Below, one piece after another: positions 17,830-25,823 of a stretch of DNA of 64,000 bases. The notes beneath the pieces were generated by a model, which worked only from the letters and a program-made list of their open reading frames with translations, was not told where the DNA came from and did not search any database. The translations under genes and the position numbers were made by a program. This DNA is from Poindextera sp963719975. GTDB taxonomy: Bacteria; Pseudomonadota; Alphaproteobacteria; Caulobacterales; Caulobacteraceae. The stretch lies in NCBI GenBank assembly GCA_963719975.1, contig CAVRED010000007.1:682001-746000 (forward strand), read 5' to 3'. Every line of letters starts with the position of its first letter. The stretch's first letter is position 1.

Positions 17830-18561
17830 GTGCAGGAGCCCATCGAAGTCCACTACTGGCCGACGCCCAACGGCCACAAGGTCACCATCGCGCTCGAGGA
17901 AATGGGGCTCCCCTACACGATCAAGCCGATCAACATCGGGCGGGGGGACCAGTTCACGCCGGAGTTCCTGACGATCAGCCCCAACAACCGCATGCCGGCG
18001 ATCATCGACCCTGACGGGCCTGGGGGCGAGCCGATCGCCATCTTCGAGTCCGGCGCGATCCTGCAGTACCTGGGCCGCAAGACCGGCCAGTTCTACCCGA
18101 GCGACGAGCGGGCGCGCGTGAAGGTGGACGAGTGGGTGCATTGGCAGATGGCCAACCTCGGGCCCAACGCCGGTCAGCGCAATCACTTCCGCAACTACGC
18201 CCCGACGTTCATCCACGACCAGCGCCAGGTCGCCTACGGCGCGATCCGCTACACCAACGAAGTGAGCAGGCTCTATGGCGTCCTGAACAAGCAGCTCGAA
18301 GGCCGCGACTTCATCACCGGCGAGTACTCGCTGGCCGACATGATCACCTGGCCCTGGGTGTTCGCCCGCGACGGCCAGGGAATCATGATCGACGACTTCC
18401 CGCACATCAAAAGCTGGCATGCCCGCGTGGCCGAGCGGCCGGCGGTGCAGCGGGCGCTGGCGGCCGCGGCGCAGGTTCGCGCCGGCGGCGGACTGCAGGC
18501 CGGCGGGCGGGAGGCGGCCGAAGCGCGCAAGGTCCTGTTTGGCCAGCGAGCGCGGGCCTGA
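17830..18561 (+). CDS. Glutathione S-transferase (YfcG/YghU/Ure2p-like)
   Basis: A 243-residue glutathione transferase. The thioredoxin-like N-domain shows HYWPTPNGHKVTIALEEMGL, the TPNG-K motif of nu-class/YfcG enzymes that use Thr/Asn instead of Tyr/Ser. It continues with NNRMPAIIDPDG and IFESGAILQYLG (glutathione Glu-Ser contact). The helical C-domain has the YSLADMITWPWV motif. GTG 17830 with AGGGAG upstream is preferred; an upstream TTG at 17767 would add 21 unlikely residues. Disulfide reductase activity is probable. Confidence 0.88.
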   Translation: MQEPIEVHYWPTPNGHKVTIALEEMGLPYTIKPINIGRGDQFTPEFLTISPNNRMPAIIDPDGPGGEPIAIFESGAILQYLGRKTGQFYPSDERARVKVDEWVHWQMANLGPNAGQRNHFRNYAPTFIHDQRQVAYGAIRYTNEVSRLYGVLNKQLEGRDFITGEYSLADMITWPWVFARDGQGIMIDDFPHIKSWHARVAERPAVQRALAAAAQVRAGGGLQAGGREAAEARKVLFGQRARA

Positions 18562-18657
18562 TCGCCGGCAAGATGTCGCCGCCGATTTGCTTGCGCCAAT
18601 AGGGCTTCGCGCCAGCAAAACCGCCCGGGGTCCAGTGCAGGATGGATAACGGGCCGC

Positions 18658-18672
18658 TTAACTATATGTTTA
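18658..18672 (+). promoter_or_regulatory. Possible CtrA-type binding site (TTAA-N7-TTTA)
   Basis: TTAACTATATGTTTA matches the Caulobacter CtrA consensus TTAA-N7-TTAA with one mismatch. It is an AT-rich island in the 199-nt gap between the transferase gene and the Sel1-type gene, 89 nt before the latter's ATG. The rest of that gap shows nothing distinctive. A weak call based on consensus alone. Confidence 0.3.
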
Positions 18673-18760
18673 TCTCGCCGGCTCTTTCATCAAAGCCAGG
18701 GCGAGAACGCCTGTCGTCGTGAAGGCGGTTCACACCCGCGAAGATGGGGGTGCTTAGGTT

Positions 18761-19054
18761 ATGTTGGCAGATCGGGAGAAGCCCGTCGCGCCAGAGCCTG
18801 TGATGCAGCGGGACCTTCCGCTGCCGAGACCAGACTCGTCCGGCGACGAGCTGTTCAAGATGGGGCTCTTGTATTCCACCGGGCAAGGGGGCGCGCCGCT
18901 CGACTACGTCTCGGCGCACATGCTGTTCAATCTCGCCGCCATGCGCGGTTCGCTCGAGGCGAAGGTCTACCGCAAGGAGATCAGCCAGGAGATGGACCCG
19001 CAGGACGTGGCCGACGCCCAGCGGGCCGCACGCGAGTGGCTATCGCACGGCTAG
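18761..19054 (+). CDS. Sel1-repeat protein, small
   Basis: A 97-residue protein with one Sel1-like (TPR-like) repeat: ELFKMGLLYSTGQGGAPLDYVSAHMLFNLAAMRGSLEAK. The ending DVADAQRAAREWLS is common to a conserved alphaproteobacterial family of short Sel1 proteins. There is no signal peptide, so it is probably cytoplasmic. It likely mediates protein-protein contact. It converges with the hfsD-like gene, with no gap. Confidence 0.8.
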   Translation: MLADREKPVAPEPVMQRDLPLPRPDSSGDELFKMGLLYSTGQGGAPLDYVSAHMLFNLAAMRGSLEAKVYRKEISQEMDPQDVADAQRAAREWLSHG

Positions 19055-19801
19055 TCAGTTCACGCCGGAGAGGAAGGCGGCGCCCTTGGTGTACTGGAAG
19101 CCCAGTTGCACCGGCGAGACGTCCTTGAAGTACTGCTGAACGAACAATCCCGCCTCGGCGACCGTCGTGCGGGGCACGTAAACGACATCGAACCGGCGGA
19201 GCGGCACGTAGTCCGTCGCCGGGTCGCCCAAGCCTCTTCTCAAGTCGACCGTCCGCAGCATGGCCGCGCCCTCGGGCCCCCGGCGGATGATCACCACCTG
19301 GCCGCGCCTGGCGAGCGGCGTAAACCCACCGGCCAGAATCACCGCCTGCAGCGCGTTGATGTCGCCCGGCATGTCGTAGATGCCCGGTTTGCCCACTTCG
19401 CCGCCAACGAACACCTTCAGCGTCGCCGCCTTGATCGTCAGCGACACGTCGGGGCGCAGCAGCTGAGTCGAATAGGCTCGCTCGATCATCGCCTCGGCCT
19501 GGTCGACGGTGCGGTCAGCGACCATCACAGGGCCGGCAAGAGGCAGGTAGAGTCGCCCGTCCGGCTGCACGGTCAGCGTCTTGTTCAGTTCGGGCGCCGA
19601 CGGGACGCTCATGTCGACGTCGTCGCCAGGATAGAGCCTGTACTGCGGCTCGGCGTTGGTCCAGTTGGCGTAGCTGATGTTCGGGAAGTCGGCGCTCGGA
19701 CGCGGCGGCGGCGTAAACACATCCGGGCCGCCCGCCGTACAGGCGCCGAGGCTGAGCGCCATGCCGAGAAGAAACACGCGGCGGGCCGGAAAAGGGGACA
19801 T
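19055..19801 (-). CDS. hfsD: Polysaccharide export outer membrane lipoprotein (Wza/HfsD-like)
   Basis: A 248-residue lipoprotein with signal peptide and lipobox LSLGAC. The poly-export domain follows (YRLYPGDDVDMSVPSAPELNKTLTVQPDGRLYLPLAGPV), then a SLBB domain (VFVGGEVGKPGIYDMPGDINALQAVILAGGF) and FDVVYVPRT. This is the layout of Wza-type export channels. Next to Wzz-like and HfsB-like genes it is most likely HfsD, the outer membrane channel for holdfast polysaccharide. I chose ATG 19801 because it places the lipobox about 22 residues in. It is transcribed away from hfsA, whereas in Caulobacter hfsD, hfsA and hfsB share one direction. Confidence 0.85.
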   Translation of the reverse strand: MSPFPARRVFLLGMALSLGACTAGGPDVFTPPPRPSADFPNISYANWTNAEPQYRLYPGDDVDMSVPSAPELNKTLTVQPDGRLYLPLAGPVMVADRTVDQAEAMIERAYSTQLLRPDVSLTIKAATLKVFVGGEVGKPGIYDMPGDINALQAVILAGGFTPLARRGQVVIIRRGPEGAAMLRTVDLRRGLGDPATDYVPLRRFDVVYVPRTTVAEAGLFVQQYFKDVSPVQLGFQYTKGAAFLSGVN

Positions 19802-19841
19802 TCGAGAGCTTCCGAAAGCGAGCTGACCTCGATCGCGAGAG

Positions 19842-19869
19842 TTAACGGAAATGGGTAACCAACCGTTAA
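19842..19869. promoter_or_regulatory. Inverted repeat in the hfsD/hfsA divergent promoter region
   Basis: TTAACGG (19842-19848) and CCGTTAA (19863-19869) are exact inverted copies with a 14-nt spacer, in the 116-nt gap between the divergent hfsD and hfsA starts. TTAA half-sites recall CtrA-type or other cell-cycle regulators of holdfast genes. A GATTC site (CcrM methylation motif) at 19911 lies just before the hfsA ATG. Role inferred from position. Confidence 0.4.
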
Positions 19870-19917
19870 TCGCGCCGGGCGAGGGTCGCCTCATGCCGCG
19901 CGGCGTTTGGGATTCTC

Positions 19918-21426
19918 ATGTCGGATAGCGCCTGGACCGGAGCCGAGAAGATCGCGCGTCCGAGGCGCGCCGGCCCGCGCATGAGGCCGAGCTACGGCCT
20001 CGAAGACGCGATCCCGATGCTCTGGCGCGAGCGGGTCCTGGTGCTGACCGTCTTCCTGGTGGTGCTGGCGATCGGCATCGCGGCCGCGTTCCTGATGAAG
20101 AGCGTCTACGACGCGCAATCCAGCATCCTCGTCCGCCTGGGCCAAGCCTATGTCTACCAGCCGGCGGCCGGGGACGCAGCGCGCGGCGCGGTGCCCGAAT
20201 CGGACCAGGTGCTGCAGTCCGAAGTCGAGATTCTGTCGAGCGCGCAGGTGAAAGAGCGGGTTCTCGAGCGCCTGGGTCTGGGGCGCGTCTTTCCAGCCCT
20301 CGGGCGGGGCTACGACACCGCCAGCGACGACGAGCGCAGGATCCGCCAGGGCAAGGCCGTCGTGGCCATGGCGCGCAACCTGAAGATCGCGACGACGCCG
20401 GGCGCGCCGGTGATCCGGCTCGACTATCTCGACCATGACCCTCAACTCGCCGCCCAGGTGCTCAACGCCCTGATGGACGAGTACCTGATCTACCGTCGCG
20501 CCATCCTGCTCGACCCAACCGCGCCGCTCGAGGAGCAGCGCAAGGCGTTCGAAGCCCGGCTGGCCGAGGCGGACGAGGCCTACGAGTCGTTCCTCGGCTC
20601 GAACAACATCGGCGACTTCGAAACCGAGAAGACCTCGCTGGCCCAGCTGCAGGCCACCCTCCAACAGCAGAAGTTCGCCAACGACGCCCAGCTGACCGAC
20701 CGGGAGGGCCGCCTGGCGGCGCTGGACGCTCAGTCCGGCGCGCTGCCGCAGGAGGTGGGCCTCTATCGCGACGTCGATCACACCGCCCAGGACAAGCTCT
20801 CGCTGCTCAAGGTCCAGCGGGCCGACTTACTCAGCCGTTACCGTCCCGACGCGCAGCCGGTGAGAGACATCGACGACCAGATCGCGGCGCTGGAGCGCGC
20901 CGTCGCCTCGGGTTCGGTGCAGGGCGAGGGCGCAAAGCGGATGGGTCTCAATCCGGTCTATCAGACGGTGCAGACCGACCGTATCCAGCTCACCGCCGAA
21001 GTCGCAGCGCTCAAGCAGTCGTCGGCTGCGCTGGGCGAGCAGATCGCCCAGGTCACCGAGCGGCAGCTCAGGCTTGCCCAGCTCGAGCCGCGCTATGACG
21101 CACTCGCCCGCGATCGCGACGTGCTCTCTTCGAATGTTAAGGACTTCACGCAGAAGGAGCAGGAGACCGAAGCCGCCGACGCCATCGCCCGGCAGAGCAA
21201 CGACAACATCGCCATCATCGAGCGGGCCGTGACCCCGACGCAGGGCAAGAGCCTGAAAGCGCCTATCGCGCTGCTCAGCCTGGTGCTGGCCGCGTTCGCC
21301 GCGATCTGCGCCGGCCTCGTGCGCGGGTTCGCCCGTCCGGGCTACCCGACCCCGGGCGCCGCGGCGCGCACACTGGACCTGCCGGTGCTCGCCACGGCGG
21401 GGCTGAAACCGGCCGGCATCCACTAG
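19918..21426 (+). CDS. hfsA: Polysaccharide co-polymerase/chain-length protein (Wzz/HfsA-like)
   Basis: A 502-residue inner membrane protein of the Wzz/PCP-2 type. An N-terminal membrane helix (VLVLTVFLVVLAIGIAAAFL, about 40-60) is followed by a large periplasmic part with long coiled-coil stretches (about 195-390). A second helix near the C-terminus (APIALLSLVLAAFAAICAGLV) and a short cytoplasmic tail complete it. It lacks a kinase domain; the cytoplasmic partner is the next gene. It fits HfsA, which works with HfsD and HfsB to export holdfast polysaccharide. Intact. Confidence 0.85.
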   Translation: MSDSAWTGAEKIARPRRAGPRMRPSYGLEDAIPMLWRERVLVLTVFLVVLAIGIAAAFLMKSVYDAQSSILVRLGQAYVYQPAAGDAARGAVPESDQVLQSEVEILSSAQVKERVLERLGLGRVFPALGRGYDTASDDERRIRQGKAVVAMARNLKIATTPGAPVIRLDYLDHDPQLAAQVLNALMDEYLIYRRAILLDPTAPLEEQRKAFEARLAEADEAYESFLGSNNIGDFETEKTSLAQLQATLQQQKFANDAQLTDREGRLAALDAQSGALPQEVGLYRDVDHTAQDKLSLLKVQRADLLSRYRPDAQPVRDIDDQIAALERAVASGSVQGEGAKRMGLNPVYQTVQTDRIQLTAEVAALKQSSAALGEQIAQVTERQLRLAQLEPRYDALARDRDVLSSNVKDFTQKEQETEAADAIARQSNDNIAIIERAVTPTQGKSLKAPIALLSLVLAAFAAICAGLVRGFARPGYPTPGAAARTLDLPVLATAGLKPAGIH

Positions 21427-21497
21427 CTCGGCGGTCGCCCGCGGCGATTGTATGGTAGGACTTGGGCGGCCCTAGTGCGGCCGCGGCGATTTGGGTG

Positions 21498-22199
21498 ATG
21501 GTCGACCTAACCTCTGAAATGGCTGAGCTTTGGACGGCGCTCGGAGCCCCGAACACCGGCCCGACTCGCGCCATCCAGTTCGTCGCGGCGGCCGCCGGCG
21601 AGGGCGCCTCGACCGTCGCCCGCGAGTTCGCCTTCTTCGCCTCCAAGCGCGCGCGGCGGCCGGTCTGGTTGGTCGACCTCGACCTCATGGAGTCGCCGCA
21701 ACACAGGGCGATCGCCGCCGACCCGGGCCGCTACGGCCCGATGGGCAAGCAAAGCGCCGCGTCACCGGACGGATCGGCCTTCTTCACGGTCCAACCGCCC
21801 ATGCCGACCCGGCAGGAGCCGGCCTGGCCGGACGCGCGCTTTCTCGTCGCGCATCCCGTCGGCGGCGCGAAGCTCTGGGTGACTCGCTTCCGGCGCGAGG
21901 CCATCCAGCCTGGCCAGTCGCCGCGGGCTGTCCCGACGGACACCTACTGGCGGGCGCTTCGCCGTTACGCCGAGTTGATCGTCGTCGACGCGCCGGCCTA
22001 TGACCACTCCACGAGCGCTGTCGCTGTCGCTCCCTGGATGGACGCCACGGTCATCGTGGTCGCCGCCGACGCGCCGGACGCCGCCGGCGCAGCGACGCTG
22101 ACGGCGGCGATCGAGAACGCTGGCGGCCATTGTGCGGGGCTGGTGTTCAACAAGGCGCGCGACGACGCGCCGCCGTTCCTGCGACGCTTTGCCTTTTGA
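21498..22199 (+). CDS. hfsB: HfsB-like tyrosine autokinase-family protein with degenerate P-loop
   Basis: A 233-residue cytoplasmic protein of the ParA/CpsD-BY-kinase fold. The segment IQFVAAAAGEGASTVAREFA is where Walker A should be, but GEGKST is changed to GEGAST (residues 34-39), losing the key Lys. WLVDLDLM matches Walker A', and ELIVVDAPAYDHST matches Walker B. The C-terminus lacks a Tyr cluster. It lies 71 nt after hfsA. It fits HfsB of Caulobacter as the partner of HfsA, probably structural and not catalytic. ATG 21498 is chosen over TTG 21462. Confidence 0.78.
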   Translation: MVDLTSEMAELWTALGAPNTGPTRAIQFVAAAAGEGASTVAREFAFFASKRARRPVWLVDLDLMESPQHRAIAADPGRYGPMGKQSAASPDGSAFFTVQPPMPTRQEPAWPDARFLVAHPVGGAKLWVTRFRREAIQPGQSPRAVPTDTYWRALRRYAELIVVDAPAYDHSTSAVAVAPWMDATVIVVAADAPDAAGAATLTAAIENAGGHCAGLVFNKARDDAPPFLRRFAF

Positions 22200-22302
22200 G
22201 GTCAGACGCCTTCGGCGGAGAGCCTCGCTCGGCAAAGGCGCATCGCCAATGACCGCACGGGCATCGGGGTTGGTCCGGTCAACTTGAGGCTGCCCAGGGA
22301 CG

Positions 22303-23886
22303 CTAACGGGCCGCCAGGCGGTCGCCGAGCAGGCAGGGCAGGGTCATCGCCATGATGAAAAGATCGAGCCAGAACGACTGGCGTTCGATGTACTCGATAT
22401 CGAGCGCCACCCGCCGACGCACGCGCTCGGGCGTGTCGACCGGCCCGCGGCTGCCCTTTATCGCGGCCCAGCCGGTCATCCCGGGCTTGATGCGATGGCG
22501 ATGCGCATACTCGGCGACCAGCTTGGCCGATTCCACCTCACCGGTTTTCATCGCGGGCGCGTGCGGCCTGGGGCCGACCAACGACATCTCGCCGCGAAGC
22601 ACGTTCAAAAGCTGTGGCAGCTCGTCGAGGCTGGTCTGGCGGATGAAGGCGCCGACGCGGGTCACGCGCGGGTCATCGACGTCGACCTGCCGCGTCGCCC
22701 GCTCGTCGCAGGCGTCGTGGCGCATCGAGCGGAACTTCCAGACCACGATCTCTTCGTTGTTGAAGCCCTGGCGGCGCTGACGGAACAGGATGGGCCCCGG
22801 GCTGTCGAGGCGGACGGCCAGCGCGACGATGAGCATGATCGGAAGCGCCACGATGGCGGCGAGCACCCCGAACACCAGGTCCTGGGCGCGCTTCACCAAC
22901 GCGCGGCGCGCGTCCATCCGCGCGCCGGAGAGCGTCGCGAGCGGCGCGTCGGCGAGGCGGGAGAGGACGACGCTGCGAGCCTCCTCGCCGCCGAAATCGA
23001 CGAAGAGGGTGATTTCGTTGGGCAGCACGCGCAGCCGGTCGACCAGCGCGCGGACCCTGGCCTGGGCCGAGGCCGTCACCGTGATCACGATGCGGTCGAC
23101 GTAGGGCATGATGCGGTGGCCAATCAGAGCGTCGGTGTCGCCGAGCATGCTCACGCCTCGCACGGTGTCTGGCGTGCGGGCGCGACGGTCGTCGAACACG
23201 CCCAGCACCGCGACTTCGCGGCTATCGAGCGCCTTCTCGATCAGGCGCTCAGCGTTCCTGGTGGCGCCAACCACGACCACGTTGGGCGTGAGCCGGCCCG
23301 AGCGGCGCATGCGCCGCACCGCGAACCACCACCAGATGTGCAGCAGGTAGAGGCTGGCGAAAGCAAGGCTGAACAAGGCGCCCTCGGCGCTCCAGGCGCG
23401 CGCCTGCGGAGGCAGCACGGCCAGCGTCGCGCCGACGACGCCGAACGTCAGGCCGAAGGCCGCCGCGACACGTCCCAGGTGCCCTGCGATGGTCTCGCGG
23501 GCGCGGAAGCTGTAGGCGCCGACCGCGTGCAGGAAGAAAGCCAGGATCCCAGCGCCGCAGGCGAAAGGCGCGACCGTCGCGACGGGGCTGGCCCAAACGC
23601 CGGCGGGATTGGCGAGATCGCAGCCCAGCCAGGTCAGGACCCCGATCGCGAGCGCGTCGGTCAGGCGGAAGCTCTGCGCCAGAACCTCGCCGTCCATGCG
23701 CGAGCGGCTGGCGATCAGGCGTCCTGGACGGAGCGGTCCGCGCCGCTCCACGCGCCGCGCGGCCGGGACCGGCGTCGGGCGCACGGGGGCGCCGCGGTCC
23801 GCCGACGGCGAATCCCATTGAGGCCGGGTGCGGGGTTCAAGAACGAGAGTCATCGGGCGCAACGGAGCCCGGCTCGCATCTTCCAT
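22303..23886 (-). CDS. hfsE: Undecaprenyl-phosphate hexose-1-phosphate transferase (HfsE/PssY-like)
   Basis: A 527-residue polyisoprenyl-phosphate hexose-phosphate transferase that starts a lipid-linked polysaccharide by moving a sugar phosphate from a UDP-sugar to undecaprenyl phosphate. The N-terminus has several membrane helices (about 75-200), then a CoA-binding-like Rossmann domain (VVVVGATRNAERLI). The catalytic bacterial sugar transferase domain follows, with SPGPILFRQRRQGFNNEEI, VWKFRSM, SLDELPQLLNVLRGEMSLVGPRPHAP and IKPGMTGWAAI. It converges with hfsB. In Caulobacter, HfsE begins holdfast synthesis, and the location supports that. Confidence 0.87.
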   Translation of the reverse strand: MEDASRAPLRPMTLVLEPRTRPQWDSPSADRGAPVRPTPVPAARRVERRGPLRPGRLIASRSRMDGEVLAQSFRLTDALAIGVLTWLGCDLANPAGVWASPVATVAPFACGAGILAFFLHAVGAYSFRARETIAGHLGRVAAAFGLTFGVVGATLAVLPPQARAWSAEGALFSLAFASLYLLHIWWWFAVRRMRRSGRLTPNVVVVGATRNAERLIEKALDSREVAVLGVFDDRRARTPDTVRGVSMLGDTDALIGHRIMPYVDRIVITVTASAQARVRALVDRLRVLPNEITLFVDFGGEEARSVVLSRLADAPLATLSGARMDARRALVKRAQDLVFGVLAAIVALPIMLIVALAVRLDSPGPILFRQRRQGFNNEEIVVWKFRSMRHDACDERATRQVDVDDPRVTRVGAFIRQTSLDELPQLLNVLRGEMSLVGPRPHAPAMKTGEVESAKLVAEYAHRHRIKPGMTGWAAIKGSRGPVDTPERVRRRVALDIEYIERQSFWLDLFIMAMTLPCLLGDRLAAR

Positions 23887-23967
23887 GCCAGCAAGAGCCG
23901 CCGCCGGACGAGGTCCGCGCGTTGCCAGCCCGCCCCGAACGGGCTATCCGAACCGTCCGCTTGACGG

Positions 23968-24060
23968 GGTGACGTGGCCGAGAGGCTGAAGGCGGCGGTT
24001 TGCTAAACCGTTATACGGTGTAAAGCCGTATCGAGGGTTCGAATCCCTCCGTCACCGCCA
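23968..24060 (+). tRNA. tRNA-Ser (anticodon GCU)
   Basis: A class II tRNA of 93 nt including encoded CCA. The acceptor GGTGACG pairs with CGTCACC, the anticodon stem GCGGT pairs with ACCGT, and the loop holds GCT (24002-24004). A long variable arm (TATACGG...CCGTATC-type) and a T arm GAGGGTTCGAATCCCTC are present. The anticodon GCU reads AGC/AGU serine codons. Confidence 0.95.
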
Positions 24061-24202
24061 CCCTACGCCTTCGGCTTCGGGTGGCAGGCCACAAAGTGGA
24101 CTGACGGCTGAAGGCGTTGGGCGTAGGCGTGCCTTGGTGGCGCACTCGGAGCAGCGTATCCCTAAGCAAATCGCAAGACCTGCGGCCGTAGGCTCTGAGG
24201 CC

Positions 24203-25714
24203 ATGATCGTACGCAGAGCGACGCATGACGATGCGCTCGATGTGCTGGCCTGGCGCAATGACCCGACCACGCGCGCGATGTCGCGCGACACCAGGGTCAT
24301 CGAGGAGGCGGAGCACGCCGTCTGGTTCGAGCGCGCCCTCGGCGACCCTTTGCGCCTGCTGCTCATCGGCGAGGACGGCGCAGACAAGGTCGGCATGGTC
24401 CGCATCGATCGCGGCGAGACCAGCGAGATCTCCATCAACATCAATCCCCGCCTGCGTGGCCAAGGGCGCGGGGCGACGTTGTTGGCCAAGGCGCTCGCCT
24501 GCTTCGACGGCCCTCTCCTGGCGGAGGTCAAGCATGGGAACGTGGCGAGCAAGCGCCTGTTCGCAAAGGCGGGATTTGTTCTTATCGGCGACCAGGACGG
24601 CATGCTCCGCTACCGCAGGGACGTGGTGAGCAACGCGGCCTCCAAGCTACGGGATGCCCCTCGCGCCATCCGCATCGCCGGCCGGCGGATCGGGCCGGGC
24701 GAGCCGCCGTTCGTCATCGCCGAACTGTCCGGCAACCATAACGGCGACATCGGGCGCGCGCTGAAGATGGTCGATGCGGCCAAGGCGGCCGGCGCGGACG
24801 CGATCAAGCTGCAGACCTATACGGCCGACACACTCACCATCGACCACGGCGGACCGGGGTTCGTCATCGAATCCGGCCTCTGGAAGGGCCGGCGGCTCTA
24901 CGAACTCTACCAGGAGGCCGCAACCCCTTGGGACTGGCATCCGCGGCTGTTCGAGCGCGCGGCCGAGCTGGGCGTCATCATCTTCTCGACGCCGTTCGAT
25001 GCGAGCGCCGTGAGCTTCCTGCAACGGCTGCGCGCGCCAGCCTACAAGATCGCCTCGTTCGAGCTCGTCGACCTGCCGCTGATCGAGTGCGTCGCACGGA
25101 CGGGCAAGCCGATGATCATGTCGACGGGGCTGGCGTCGCCGGAGGAGATCGGCGAGGCCGTCGCAGCCGCGCGCGCCGGCGGGGCCGAAGACCTGATCCT
25201 GCTCCACTGCACGAGCGGCTATCCAACGCCGGCGCGCGAGATGCACCTGCGCACGATGGGTGATCTCGCTGCGGCGCACGGCGTCGCGGTCGGGCTCTCC
25301 GACCACACGCTGGGCTCGGCGGTGTCGGTGGCGGCGGTGGCCCTTGGCGCGACGGTGATTGAGAAGCATTTCACGCTGGCGCGCGCCGATGGTGGGCCGG
25401 ACGCTGCGTTTTCCCTTGAGCCGGAGGAGTTCAAGCGCCTGGTCGCCGACTGCCGAACAGCCTGGGAGGCGCTCGGCGACGTCCACTATGCCGAGGTCGA
25501 GAGCGAGCGGGCGCAGCGCGACCTGCGCCGCTCGCTCTACGTGGTCGCCGACATCGCCAAAGGCGCGCCCGTCACCAAGGAGAATGTCCGCTCGATCAGG
25601 CCAGGCTTCGGGCTGCCGCCAAAGCACCTGCCCGAGGTCTTGGGCCAGGTCGCGACCCGCGACCTGCCGCGCGGCACGCCCCTGGACTGGTCGATGCTCG
25701 AGCGCGGGGGGTAG
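24203..25714 (+). CDS. Fusion of GNAT acetyltransferase (PseH-like) and pseudaminic acid synthase (PseI/NeuB)
   Basis: A 503-residue two-enzyme fusion. Residues 1-140 form a GNAT domain (MIVRRATHDDALDVLAWRND, acetyl-CoA loop PRLRGQGRGATLL, NVASKRLFAKAGF), like the PseH 4-N-acetyltransferases. Residues about 160-440 are a NeuB/PseI synthase condensing PEP with an acetamido sugar: FVIAELSGNHNGDI, AIKLQTYTADT, MSTGLASPEEI, HCTSGYPTP, GLSDHTLG and VIEKHFTL. The C-terminal about 60 residues are a SAF (antifreeze-like) domain. PFVIAELSGNHNG is more PseI than NeuB. ATG 24203 follows TGAGG; a longer start at 24134 is less likely. No other pse genes are nearby. Likely role: nonulosonic acid for flagellin or surface glycan. 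Confidence 0.87.
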   Translation: MIVRRATHDDALDVLAWRNDPTTRAMSRDTRVIEEAEHAVWFERALGDPLRLLLIGEDGADKVGMVRIDRGETSEISININPRLRGQGRGATLLAKALACFDGPLLAEVKHGNVASKRLFAKAGFVLIGDQDGMLRYRRDVVSNAASKLRDAPRAIRIAGRRIGPGEPPFVIAELSGNHNGDIGRALKMVDAAKAAGADAIKLQTYTADTLTIDHGGPGFVIESGLWKGRRLYELYQEAATPWDWHPRLFERAAELGVIIFSTPFDASAVSFLQRLRAPAYKIASFELVDLPLIECVARTGKPMIMSTGLASPEEIGEAVAAARAGGAEDLILLHCTSGYPTPAREMHLRTMGDLAAAHGVAVGLSDHTLGSAVSVAAVALGATVIEKHFTLARADGGPDAAFSLEPEEFKRLVADCRTAWEALGDVHYAEVESERAQRDLRRSLYVVADIAKGAPVTKENVRSIRPGFGLPPKHLPEVLGQVATRDLPRGTPLDWSMLERGG

Positions 25715-25823
25715 CCCCCTTGCGGGAGCTAGTCGCCAAGGCGCCTCCGCCACGCACGAATTGGGCCAGCCGGCTCTCTGGCGTTATGGTGCGCGCCGAC
25801 TCGTTTCGCGCTAGGTCCGCCCT

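Noticed and set aside
22495..23964. A long plus-strand open frame opposite hfsE
   Set aside because: It is antisense to a gene with clear sugar-transferase motifs and has an Arg/Ala/His-rich composition typical of shadow frames.
23968..25714. A tRNA-integrated genomic island with an integrase
   Set aside because: There is no integrase or duplicated tRNA 3' end, and typical core genes resume at 25824.
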